Positions 9,836-20,470 of a DNA stretch of 64,000 bases are shown piece after piece. The notes below the pieces were generated by a model that saw only the letters and a list, made by a program, of their open reading frames with translations, had not been told where the DNA came from and did no database searches. The stretch lies in NCBI GenBank assembly GCA_024449915.1, contig JAMZAV010001843.1, positions 338,847 through 402,846 of the forward strand, read 5' to 3'. Source of the stretch: Sweltsa coloradensis. Lineage: Eukaryota > Arthropoda > Insecta > Plecoptera > Chloroperlidae. The position numbers and the translations under genes are program-made. Position 1 is the first letter of the stretch, and each line of letters starts with the position of its first letter.

Positions 9836-10156
9836 TCCCTTGATAAATTAGATTGAAACGCGTATTATTTGTGGACATTGCCAATCGATATGTATGATAC
9901 TCCGTGTTTTTGGTGACTAGGGGTCAGGGGGCGGTTATAGTCTTGTCTTGTGTACTCGACCCCTCACCAAAAGGTTTAAATGTACGATAAGACTGTATTT
10001 ATAATATGTGCTTCTTCTATGTTTGATATTTAAGGCGAACGATCCCATGATATTTAAACCACGCAATAAACTGTATTCATAACACTGTTAATCACGACCT
10101 GTAACTTCTGGAGTATGCATATTTTGGATTTTGCTTTTTCGTGAACTCACAGCCTT

Positions 10157-10275
10157 AACTCGGGCCTACAGGGTTGGCTTGATCGCTTTGATTTACTGTC
10201 CCCCACTGAAAATCAATTATATAACTGAGTGGGTAGACTCTAAATACAATTTATTTATTTATTTATTTATTTTAA
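10157..10275 (+). mobile_element. 3' fragment of a family G SINE with (ATTT)n tail
   Basis: GGCCTACAGGGTTGGCTTG, then CACTGAAAATCAATTATATA, AACTGAGTGGGTAGACTC and an (ATTT)n tail. The same blocks occur inverted at 34165-34290, where they form the 3' end of a full SINE with a tRNA-like head. Here the head is missing. Confidence 0.65.
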
Positions 10276-11142
10276 TGAAGTTACTTTAGAACTATATCGT
10301 TCATAAATAAGATCTCAAATAAATAATCGGCAAGGTTTTAATTCGAATGTGCATTTTATTGCAATTAACTATTATTTTTAAATAAACAATTGTTCTCAAT
10401 GCTTAGCTAGAAAGATGATTTATTCTGATTTTTTAATAATTTGCTTTATATTTTTGTGGTTTCAAAATGCAGCATGTAAGCCTGTTTTGAAACAATATTT
10501 TTTTAAATTTTTCTATGTTTTGTTCTTTTCCACCCTTTTGGTTTTTGGATCAAAAATAGAATTCATACTAGCCATGCGATTCATGTAATGTTTTGTAAAT
10601 AATGACAACAATATTTTAAAATAATAATTAAGCGAGCGAAGCGAGCGTTTTCCATTTGACTCTGCCGGAAAAATTAGTCCACTGGTTTTGTTTTTTTTTG
10701 TTTGTTTGTTTTTTTTGTTTTTGTTTTTGTTTTTTTTTGTTTGTTTGTATGTCTCGCGATAACGTTCGAACGGAGGCTCGGATCGAGTTGAAATTTTGAC
10801 TATCCGCAAGCTTTGTTCTAATAATAATATAATAATAATAAAAATAATGTCTTTATTGACAACAGAATTCAAATTCCACAAAGTGCCAATACAATAATAC
10901 CGGGAAAAACAAGAAGTTAATTATTACACATGTGACAAAAAGATACATTAATACAATCATACAAAATTAAGACCAACCCATAAGTAGTAGTAACTACTAC
11001 GTCAAACTTATCCTATATTAAAAGCCCTCCACATCCTCGCCTTAAAAAGGCTTAGATTGTCCGAAAATATGTCTATTTGCCTAGCTGACGTTATATTGAT
11101 TAAATTAAAATTAGTTTGAATCCTATGAAGCCCCGAGGTGTT

Positions 11143-12788
11143 TTAAAATGTTAATCCTATTGTTAGGTATGTAAAAGTTGGATGATTCCTCGATTGTCTG
11201 GCAGGCACATTAAAGTTTAAAAGGCTTAGTAAAGGAGAATCAAACACATTATTTACTAGCTTGTATAAAAACACCATGTCTAAAAGTTTACGTATATTGC
11301 ACAATGTCGTCAAGGAACTATCCTTACAAAGAGTTAAATAATTAATTCTATGGTACACAACGTTAAAATGACTAAAACACAACATTTTGATAAACCTTTT
11401 TTTGCACCTTCTCAATACTCTCAACCTTTGTTATATGGTATGGACTCCACACAACGCTTGCGTACTCCACGTGTGGGCGTACAAGAGCCACATACAATGC
11501 CCTTGTGGTTGACGCTTTAAAATGTTTAAGACAGTTGCGTCTTAATAGACCAAGCATTTTATAAGCTTTAGGTGTAATGGAGTCTACGTGAGTATTGAAA
11601 GACAAGTCAGAATTTACAATAACCCCAAGATCACGAATTGATTGTACTCTTTCCAAGGCCTTGCCATCAATCATATAATTAAAAAAATATAACATGTTTT
11701 CTTTTGTTAGTGAATGTTATTACATTACATTTCGCAACATTCAAGTCGAGTCTCCAATCAGTGCACCAGGCAGAGAGCCTGTCAACATCCTTCTGCAGTT
11801 CCACACAGTCTCGCACGCTGCCAATCGGACGGTATATCTTTAAGTCGTCTGCGTACATGAGACATTTAGACGACTTAAAGCATGTCGTGATATCGTTAAC
11901 ATACAGAGTGAAAAGGAGTGGACCCAGGATCGAGCCCTGGGGAACTCCAGAAGAGATAGTTTCTGCCCTAGATGACCCACCATCAATAACAACTGATTGT
12001 GTGCGCCCGCACAAATAACTTGCCAAAACGTCAAAAAGAGGACCACACACACCATACCCCTTGATCTTATGAAGCAGAGAGCGTGGTCAACACTATCGAA
12101 TGCTTTTTTTAAAATCCGTATAAATAGAGTCAACTTGCATTTTGTTATTGATGTTAAACGCTAAATCATTAGTGTATTCTATTAAGTTCGTCACTGTGGA
12201 TCGTCGCTTGACAAAACCATGCTGCTCCAATGCTATATGTTTTGAAACGTGACTATACAAGGCCTGATGTATGAGCTTCTCGTATATTTTAGACATCACA
12301 GACAACAACGAAATAGGGTCGATAGTTGCAGACCTTATACCAACTACCTTTTTTCAAGACCAGTGTAATTGAGGCATGTTTCCAACGATTTGGGAAAACT
12401 CCCGACTGTAAAGAGCTGGTAAAAATGTCAGCTAATGGTTGCGATAAAGCTCGTCGACAATGTTTGAGGACATTGATTGGGATCTGATCTGGCCCAGGTG
12501 ACTTGCCATCTACCAACGATTGAAACATTCCTCAATTTCACCTCTTGAAATTACAAAAGTTGATAGACAATCATTCCCGTATTGCGGTGCCGCTGGCAAT
12601 ACACCCCGCCCCGTAGAGGCTGGTAGGAACGTCGACTGGAAGTACTCTGAGAACAACCGACAGCAATCTGCCACAGTACCCGCCGTTGCTCCCTGGTACT
12701 CCACCTCGACAGGGACTCGTCTGACCTTGGTCTTACGCCTTATATAACCCCACAACATTCGCGGATTCTTAACAATGTCATTGTTCAT
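11143..12788 (-). pseudogene. LINE reverse transcriptase and C-terminal region (frameshifted)
   Basis: Polymerises cDNA at the nicked target in target-primed reverse transcription. Fragments in successive frames carry the RT blocks in order: a linker with MLWGYIRRKT (12788-12510); the GKSPGPDQIPINVLKHC fingers motif and LVLKKG (12528-12289); YEKLIHQAL and EQHGF (12308-12093); GVPQGSILGPLLFTLYVNDI and catalytic YADD at 11844-11855 (12050-11679); then DLGVIVNSDLSF, LVRPHVEYASVVWSP and a basic tail (11695-11143). The conserved LINE helix between EN and RT (AFKRWKRT-like) is readable at about 12880-12900. At least four frame changes separate the pieces. The motifs are intact although the frame is not. 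Confidence 0.9.
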
Positions 12789-13154
12789 CTTTTTTAAATA
12801 CTGTTTATGCGCGATTCGAATGAGGGATTTGAACTCAGCCCTCTTGACTTGAAACTCAATTTTATGACATAATAAAAGAGTTCTCTTCCACCGCTTAAAA
12901 GCTCGGTTTTTTATTTTTCAATGATTTGATGACGTCACTGTTAAACCAAGCCGGATACTTGCTTGCATTTACTTTACAGGTTGGTACAGTCTCGTCAATT
13001 GCATTGTTTATGATGTCATAGAACACGTCACACTTGTTGTTGACATCAGATGTGTTGTACAAAAGTTCCCACAGACCTGCAGAGAGCGCATGATTTAGTT
13101 TGGGTTTAGGTCAGCCTTAGCCCAATTATATTTACTTGTTGCTGTTTCGTTCTG

Positions 13155-13913
13155 TTATTGTTCAGAATCTTTGCACTGGGAATGCAAGGTTACACTGAAA
13201 CGCCGAGTGATCTGAACGAACAGCCGGCTCGGCGACTTTGACCTCTGTGGTAATATCCAGATTACTGATAAACAACAAATCAGAAAGTTGTTTCCCCGGG
13301 TCGCAAAGTTAGTCTTTTGGTGTAAGTCCAGCTCATTCAATGTGTCAATAAACTCGGAAACCACTCGAACATTCGTGTCCCCAGTAAGATTGACAGCAAC
13401 AACTCGGGGTGTTTGGGCTGGGAGTCCATGTGATGTCAGGGAAATTAAAATCCCCACAGAGTAGGACACAGTCACTTGGGCGAATAGCACGCTGCACACG
13501 TGACGTTGATTCATACAACTTATCAACAAGGTCCAATGATGCTTCGGGGGGAAATACGCACACCCTATAAATATGCTGCGTTGAGAGTGACCTTGACCTC
13601 CGACCACACAAGCTCACATTGTGCAACTTCGAATTCTTCCCGCCGTCTTGACACCATGTACTAGACACTGCTATGAGGACACCTCCCCCAACCTGACACC
13701 CTGCTGCTCCACCGAGTGCCTATCCCTTCTATACCCGAGTACTGGTTTCGAATCCAGTAACTCACCTTCAAAAACACTTTCATTCAGCCATGTTTCCGTC
13801 AAACACAAGACATCAAATTCGCCATTATCAGCAAAACACAAGTTGAAACTCTCAAGTTTTTCCGATCCAGCAATGCTCCTTATAGTCCTGGAACAAGCGT
13901 AAAAACATTTCAA
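13155..13913 (-). pseudogene. LINE AP-type endonuclease domain (frameshifted)
   Basis: Nicks target DNA for retrotransposition. LTETWLN, with the catalytic Glu, lies in the 13913-13671 frame. CGDFNFPDITW (the DFN motif) is in 13668-13345. LDLHQKTNFATRGN is in 13607-13155. A catalytic SDHSAF motif is readable near 13199-13213 in another frame. The order matches APE endonucleases of Jockey/CR1-type LINEs. Its N-terminus abuts the palindrome boundary at about 13905. Confidence 0.85.
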
Positions 13914-16146
13914 ATCCGGAAACCAGCACCAAAATTTAGGAGCAGGTAAAAGACGTATTTTAGAATGTTATTTTCACGGGGGACACGCATGGTAGCAAAT
14001 AAGTCACCTGTCATGGCGTCCACAAGATGGCCGCCAAATAATTCTTAAAATGCTGTAACTCAAGAAGTAATCATCAGATTTGGATAAACTAGGTTTTATT
14101 TAAATCGGTTTTTAATGCTCTACAAAATGTCATTAGAAATTTTGGCCGTAAATTACAATAGTTTTTAATTATATTTATATTTATAACAATGTATTGCATT
14201 ATAGCACTTTTTGGTGTATATATAATTATTTATACGTAGAATTCGCTAGATTGTCATAAAATTTTCAGACTATACTAAAATAACGCAATAAATCCAAAAT
14301 TTAAAGTCCCGAAACGAAATTCCTGTAACCTTTTGATTAATTAATTAATTAAATTAAGCATTAATTAATCCCAATTAAAGGTTTCTTATTCACTTGCCAA
14401 AGTCACGTAGTGTATCACACAGAACAATATGACCACAATGAACCAAAATTATTATTTCCAAAAAATTATTCCAATCACTTTCCTATTAATTCAATTAATT
14501 CAATTAATTAAAAATAATGACATAATCTCATTAATTTTGTAAGATTAACACAATGTGGTCGACCTTGGAATCATTTTAAAGCTAGTTTTAAGGCGAATAA
14601 TGTAATGAAAAAAATAATTAATTAAATTAATTAATCACCGAATTAATTACATTTTAGTTAAATTATCCACTTTTGACATATGTATTGTTATGTTTACCTA
14701 AAACTCGAGCGATCGTCATAAAAATATACTACTTTCCTGACATATCCCAATGAATCCGAATTGTCATGTCCCGGAACAAAATTCCTATAACTTGCTGATT
14801 GATTAAGAAATCAAGTGAAGAATTACTTATACCTCATAATTGTTGTGTTGTCACTCAATTAACACATACAAAATGCCAACAGAAGTATCAAATATAAACA
14901 ATGCAAGTGTAATTTTAAAAATTAATAGTCCCAAAATTAAGTTCATCTACTTTTCTGTTAATTGATTTCCCACAAATTATTTTCCTGTAAAATAAGCGTG
15001 CAAATGGTTCCCAGTGTGGCTGTGTTAATTTTACACAACACATGGTGATTTTATTTATTAATTTAATTCATTTTTTAATTCAATTAACGGGAAAGTTAGC
15101 ACGAACTTAATTTTGGGACTATAATTTTTTAAATTATACTCGCATTGTTTATTTTTTATACTTCGGTTTGGCATTTTGTATGTGTTAATTGAGTGACAAC
15201 AACATTATTGAGATATAAGTAATTCTTCACTTGATTTCTTAATCAATCGGCAAGTTATAGGAATTTTGTTCCGGGACATGGACAATTCGGATTCATTGGG
15301 ATTATGTCAGTAAAGTAGTATATTTTTATGACGATCGCTCGAGTTTTAGGTACATAACAATACATATGTCAAAAGTGGGATAATTTAACTAAAATGTAAT
15401 TAATTCGTGATTAATTAATTAAATTAATTAATTTTTTCATTAGATTTATTCGCCTTAAACTAGCTTTAAATGATTCCAAGGTCGACCACATTGTGTTAAT
15501 TTTTACAAATTAATTGAGATTATTGTTATTATTTTAAATTAATTGAATTAATTGATTAATAGTAAAGTGATTGGAATTTATTTTTTGGAAATAATATTTT
15601 TTTGGTTCATTGTGGTCATATTGTTCTTGTGTGATACACTACGTGACTTTAGTAAGTGAATAAGAACTTTTAATTGGGATTTAATTAATGCTTAATTTAA
15701 TTAATTAATTAATCAAAAGATTACAAGAATTTCGTTTCGGGACTTTAAATTTTGGATTTATTGGCGTTATTTTAGTATAGTCTGAAAATTTTATGACAAT
15801 CTAGCGAATTCTACGTATAAATAATTATATATACACCAAAAAGTGCTATAATTGCAATACATTGTAATAATATATAAATGTAATTAAAACTATTGTATTT
15901 ACGGCAAAATTCTTCCGACATTTTTGTAGAGCATTAAAAACCGAATAAAACAAAGCCGAGTTTATCTAAATCTGATGATTACTTCTCGAGTTACAGCAAT
16001 TTTAAGAATTATTTTGGCGGCCATCTTGTGGACGCCATGACAGGTGACTTATTTACTACCATGCGTGTCCCCCGTGAAAATAACATTCTAAAATATGTCT
16101 TTTACCTGCTCCTAAATTTTGGTGATGGTTTCCGGATTTGAAATGT
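13905..16146. repeat. 2.2-kb palindrome inserted within the LINE
   Basis: The arms start ACATTTCAAATCCGGAAACC at 13905 and end with its complement at 16146. They pair through CACGGGGGACACGCATGGTA, TGTCATGGCGTCCACAAGAT, AAGGTCGACCACATTGTG-type blocks and CGGGACATG-type blocks. The loop is about 120 bp, near 14968-15085. The arms differ by scattered substitutions and short indels. They are AT-rich and non-coding. It sits between the 2A-like and endonuclease parts of the LINE, with no clear target duplication. Weaker inverted similarity (GGAACAAGC/GCTTGTTCC) continues about 15-25 bp outside both ends. Confidence 0.85.
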
Positions 16147-16541
16147 TCCTATAGTTTAGCAGCTTGTTCCACGGACTATTACATTCATGCAATAAGAGAA
16201 ATATTGTCAGCACCGTTGCATTGTTGTTGCACGGACCTGGATTTAGGTGAATATCCCCACTGAGTGCTAGGAGCAATAACACAAGCCATGACTTACGACA
16301 GTTTCGGTAGAAATGCTCCCAAGCTAGCTCGCGGACTCGCCCGCGCGACAAGCAACCAACACGAAATATCGCATTTATCGCACACAAGTAAACTTTCTTT
16401 GAACACAGCACTTGTCCACAGGTTACTTAAGTTATCACACTCATTATGAACACATTTTTCACAGTTTATCAATTGTTTTTGATGCGACAAACAGAAGAAA
16501 ACACGGAGCACATGAAACAGCAACCCACTCATGGCCGCCAT
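16147..16541 (-). pseudogene. LINE N-terminal ORF with Cys-rich pairs and 2A-like motif
   Basis: The frame from 16541 begins MAAMSGLLFHV and carries CEKCVHNEC and VCDKCDISC, zinc-finger-like spacing. A frame change leads to a hydrophobic stretch (LVLLLLALSGD) ending in GDIHLNPGP at 16232-16258. NPGP preceded by D-I-x is the hallmark of 2A ribosome-skipping peptides, known in several animal LINEs just ahead of the endonuclease. The usual Glu before x-NPGP is His here, so activity is doubtful. The ORF then runs into the palindrome. Confidence 0.75.
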
Positions 16542-17080
16542 CTTGCAGTTTTTTGAATGCCATTAGTTTTGTGGCAAATCGTTCAAAAGTTAAAAAGTTA
16601 CATTAAAGTTAATCGAAGTTTTTTTTTACAAACTAACCGGCGACAAAATCTGAGATAGCCAAATCATTTAGAATGTCCGTCCGGTCAAGAATATGTAAAT
16701 TTTATTTTGATCCGATAAGTATTGTAGATGGAAATTACATTATAACAAAAGTAACGTTGCCATGGCAACGAAAAGACCGCGAAGTTTCTATCTAATACAC
16801 TGCCACCTAGAAGTAATGCAAAATACTTTCGAGAAAGCAGTCTATTTATTGTCACCAAAGAGTTTAAATACTTTTCCCAAGGAGTCAAGGTCCTCTAGAT
16901 GGCGGTGGATTTTATCCACAAGTAAAGGTTTTTACACACGGGTTTACCCAAATACCTTGGCAATAATAAATAATATTGGAAACGCAAACGCCATAAATTT
17001 TATGTGCAATGTGGTTCTAGCAGCTATAGCACGTGCTCGCTTATCAACGCGTCCAACTGAGCGTTTCCTAGTAATAAATA

Positions 17081-18565
17081 ATGAAAATAATTAATTTTGT
17101 ATTTTGACAACCCTAAAAGATTCCTCTCAATTAGGACGATTATCACTTGTCAGATTTAAATAAAGTACTACATGTTCAATATTATGTGTATCTTATTTAA
17201 ATCTTGTTAAATCATGTTCATACAAAAATATGTATTAATGTAACTCAGAAAGAATAATTTAACCAAATTTGTTTTTCTCAACATTTACGAGCCAAACAAT
17301 CTTAAGTTTTTTATATTTAATTTGATACAAAACAGCTAAAATTGAAGTTAAAAGGGGCAATCTCAATTTCAATAAAACGTTAAACGTTGGATGGTGAAGG
17401 TTACACCATTCAAATATTGTTATTACTATTTAGACCTTCAAAATAAAAACGCAGTGTAGACCAATTTGATGCTACTTTAAAGGTTACAGTAATGAGTTAC
17501 ACGTACGTTTTAATAACAATGTTACCAACTGCACTATTTTCCAAGGTTGGATTTCAAGCAAAACCACCGTGACTTCTTCGAACTAGTTCGCTGTAAGATG
17601 GAATGTTCAATGTGAGATGATAATAAATCTATTCCGTTGTTTTCTTTAACCTTCTATTTAACCTCATCTTGGTAAACTTTTTGGTAAATGAAACTGCTTC
17701 TTCGTTCACAGATAGTTGTGTATAAACTTATCAGGAATGTGTACAAAGATATTTAACATCTATAGTAGGCTAGATCACCAGTCTTCAATACGTCCGCACA
17801 GGCGCGAGCTCTCCAAATTGACCTATTCAAGAATCAAGATAGCGATTTGGCGCTTCAATTTATAATGATTGACATTATGTGTTAAATGCGATTAAGAATT
17901 TTTCTGGATTGTTTGATATGGTTTTATCTTGTGCAGCATGGGAATAAACAAACAAAACAATAAAAAAGTTATTGTATCAGGAATTTAGTAATCATTGGTG
18001 TTGACTAAGTTAAGCTCACCTGTCAACCTGACAGCCATTTTGAAAAATATTTTGGCTAAAATCGCTACAAGGCCAACCTACTTTAACATACAAACTGACC
18101 TTTTCAAGATAGCTTATAATTGACACGCAGTGGACCAATGACTGGAGATCTAGCCAAGATGTTAAATATAATTGATTGTGTATGATTGAACGAAGTTCTA
18201 AATCACAATCAAAATAGCACGGGAACGTCACGATTAAAGACGAAAATGTGCATTCGTACTTTTCAAACTATTTTTGTTTTGAGTACCTACTCAGGAGGGT
18301 TAATGACTTGTTTTTCCAAAATACGGTCCCGTTCCGTTTAAAACTTTGCAAACATTAACAGGAAAAGAACATTATATTAAGACTTTGAAGACAAAATTGA
18401 GTATTAAATTTTCAAAGTGCCATGTACGCGAAATCAAAATTTTGTTTTCTAACTGTCAAAAACAAGAACAAAAAAATGTTGATTTGCCTGTGAGATATCC
18501 GAAAAGTTCTAAAATATCACTGTCAAAACATCCAGGGTTGTGTTTGAGCCGCGCCCAAGCCTCAT
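17081..18565. other. AT-rich spacer, no feature seen
   Basis: Short ORFs here (for example 18016-18231 minus and 18346-18567 plus) lack recognisable domains. No RNA gene or known repeat of this window was identified. Confidence 0.4.
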
Positions 18566-20470
18566 AAGTTTCTGCCCGTCCGTCCGTCTGTGCGTGTGTC
18601 ACGTCTCACGAAAAACCTAACACGACGTCCGATTGTTGCGAGTTTATTATCAACAAGGATGATACAGAATGTGTTTGGTTACCCTGGGTGTTAAGGGGCG
18701 GGGCTAAACCCGAAGGAACAGAATGTGTTTGGTTACCCTGGGTGTTAGGGGCGGGGCTAAACCCGAAGGAACAGAATGTGTTTGGTTACCCTGGGTGTTA
18801 AGGGGCGGGGGGTAAACCCGGGGAAGGGGGCCCGTTTTTGGGGGGTTTTTCCCCCCGGGGGGTTTTTTTGGGGCGGGGGGAAACCCAAAAAACGAAGGGG
18901 GTTTTTTTCCCCGGGGGTTTGGGGCGGGGTCCCCGGGGGCGAATTTTTGTTTTTGGGTGTTAACGGGGGGAAAGGGGGAAAAGGAAAAAATTTTTTCCCT
19001 GGGTGTTAAGGGGGGGGGCTAAAACCCGAAGGAACAAATGTGTTTGGTTACCCCGGGGTTTAAGGGGCGGGGTAAACCCCAAGGCAGAATGTGTTTTGGG
19101 TTTCCCCCGGTTTTAAGGGGCGGGCTAAACCCAAGGAAAAAATGTGTTTTGGTTTCGGGGGTTAAGGGGCCGGGGGTAAAAAAGGGAAAAGGTTTTTTTT
19201 TGGTTAGGGGTTTTTGGGGGGGGTTTTAAAACCCAAAAAAAAGGGGTTTACCCCGGGGGGGGGGGTAAACCGGGGAAAAAAAAAGGGGGTTTCCCTAAGG
19301 GAAAAGAAAAAGTGTTGGTTACCCTGGGGGTTAAGGGGGGGGGCAAACCCCGGGAAAAGTGTTTTGGGGTTTTGGGGGGGTTTAAAAGGGGGGTAAACCC
19401 GGGAAAAGGGGGTTACCCGGGGTTGGGGGGGTAAAACCCCCGGGAAAAGAAGGTTTTGGGTTTTGGTTTTTGGGGGGAAACCCCAAGGAAAAATTTTTGG
19501 GTTTGGGTTTAAGGGGGTAAAACCCCAAGGAACAAATGTGTTTGGGGTTTCCCCGGGGTTTAAAGGGGGGGGGCAAAAAGAAGGAACCCCGTGGTTGGGT
19601 TTTGGGGTTTAAGGGGGGGGGAAAACCCCGAAAGTGGTTTTGGGGGAGGGGGTTAAGGGGGGGTCCCGGGCGAAGGGGTTACCCCGGTGTTGGGGGGGGT
19701 AAGGGAACCCCAAGGAGGATGGGGGTTGGGGGGGGTAAAAGGGAACGAAAAAGTGTTTTTGGGTTTCCCCGGGTGTTAAAGGGGGGGTAAACCCGAAGGA
19801 ACGAATGTGTTTTGGTTCCCGGGGGTTAGGGGGGGGCTTTAAACCGAAAACGAAAGTGGTTTGGGTTTAAGGGGTGGGCTAAACCCGAAGGGAAAAGAAT
19901 GTGTTTGGTTACCCTGGGGGGTTAAGGGGCGGGGCTAAACCCGAAGGAACAGAATGTGTTTGGTTACCCTGGGTGTTAAGGGGGGGCTAAACCCGAAAGG
20001 GAAAAGAATGTGTTTGGTTTTCCCGGTGGTAAAGGGGCGGGCTACCCGAAGGAACAGAATGTGTTTTTTTTGGTTTCCCTGGGGGTTTAAGGGGCGGGGC
20101 TAACCGAAGGAACAGAATGGTTTGGTTACCCTGGGTTAAGGGTGGGCTAAACCCGAAGGAACAGAATGTTTGGTTACCCGGTGTTAAGGGCGGGGCTAAA
20201 ACCGAAAAGGGAAAAGAATGGTTTTTTGGTTTCCCCGGGTTTTTAAAGGGGGGGGGCTAAACCCCCAAAGGGAAAAAATTGTTTGGTTTTCCCCGGGTTT
20301 AGGGGCGGGGGGGAAACCCCAAGGAACAGAATGTGTTTGGTACCCTGGGTGTTAAGGGGCGGGGCTAAACCTGAAGGAACAGAATGTGTTTGGTAACCCT
20401 GGGTGTTAAGGGGCGGGGTTAACTTGAAGAAAGTTAGAATATCGTGTGCTCGGCACCTCCACCATTATCA
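18566..20470. repeat. Dispersed repeat carrying an expanded 54-bp minisatellite
   Basis: The flanks GTCCGTCCGTCTGTGCGTGT at the left and GTGCTCGGCACCTCCACCAT at the right recur in unexpanded form at 25580-25712. Between them, 18664-20425 is a tandem array of a 54-bp unit with ACAGAATGTGTTTGGTTACC, CTGGGTGTTAAGG and GGCGGGGCTAAACCCGAAGG, roughly 30 copies. The outer copies are clean. About 18790-19880 is full of inflated G/C/T runs, probably consensus error. ORFs across it are artefacts. Confidence 0.85.

Larger units (their letters stand above)
10815..16552 (-). mobile_element. APE-type non-LTR retrotransposon (LINE), decayed and interrupted
   Basis: Order on the minus strand: 5' end CTGCAAGATGGCGGCC near 16552; an N-terminal ORF with Cys-rich pairs and a 2A-like motif; a 2.2-kb palindrome insertion; an AP endonuclease; a reverse transcriptase; a C-terminal region; and a 3' end at about 10815 with an AATAAA-type signal and an (ATT)n tail. 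Excluding the palindrome it is about 3.5 kb, short for a full CR1/Jockey-group element, with a single main ORF. Several frameshifts and stops make it non-functional. RT features place it broadly in the Jockey/CR1 group; finer assignment needs a tree. Confidence 0.85.
10631..17080 (+). mobile_element. Family E element (A superfamily) interrupted by a LINE
   Basis: The left part is 10631-10814 (CGAGCGAAGCGAGCG, a T/G-rich tract, then GATAACGTTCGAACGGAGGC). The right part is 16553-17080 (GAATGCCATTAGTTTTGTGG ... AATGTCCGTCCGGTCA ... ACTGAGCGTTTCCTAGTA). A continuous, LINE-free but error-ridden copy at 39930-40640 joins the two parts directly, which proves they were one unit. The CTAG and CGAAGCGAGCG ends match families A and A'. 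Confidence 0.7.

Noticed and set aside
13905..16146. Palindrome as a simple read fold-back artefact
   Set aside because: The outer flanks are different parts of one LINE in correct order and the arms have diverged. An artefact would give identical arms and mirror-image flanks. Not fully excluded.
18776..19790. Glycine/lysine-rich ORFs
   Set aside because: Products of the error-laden 54-bp minisatellite.
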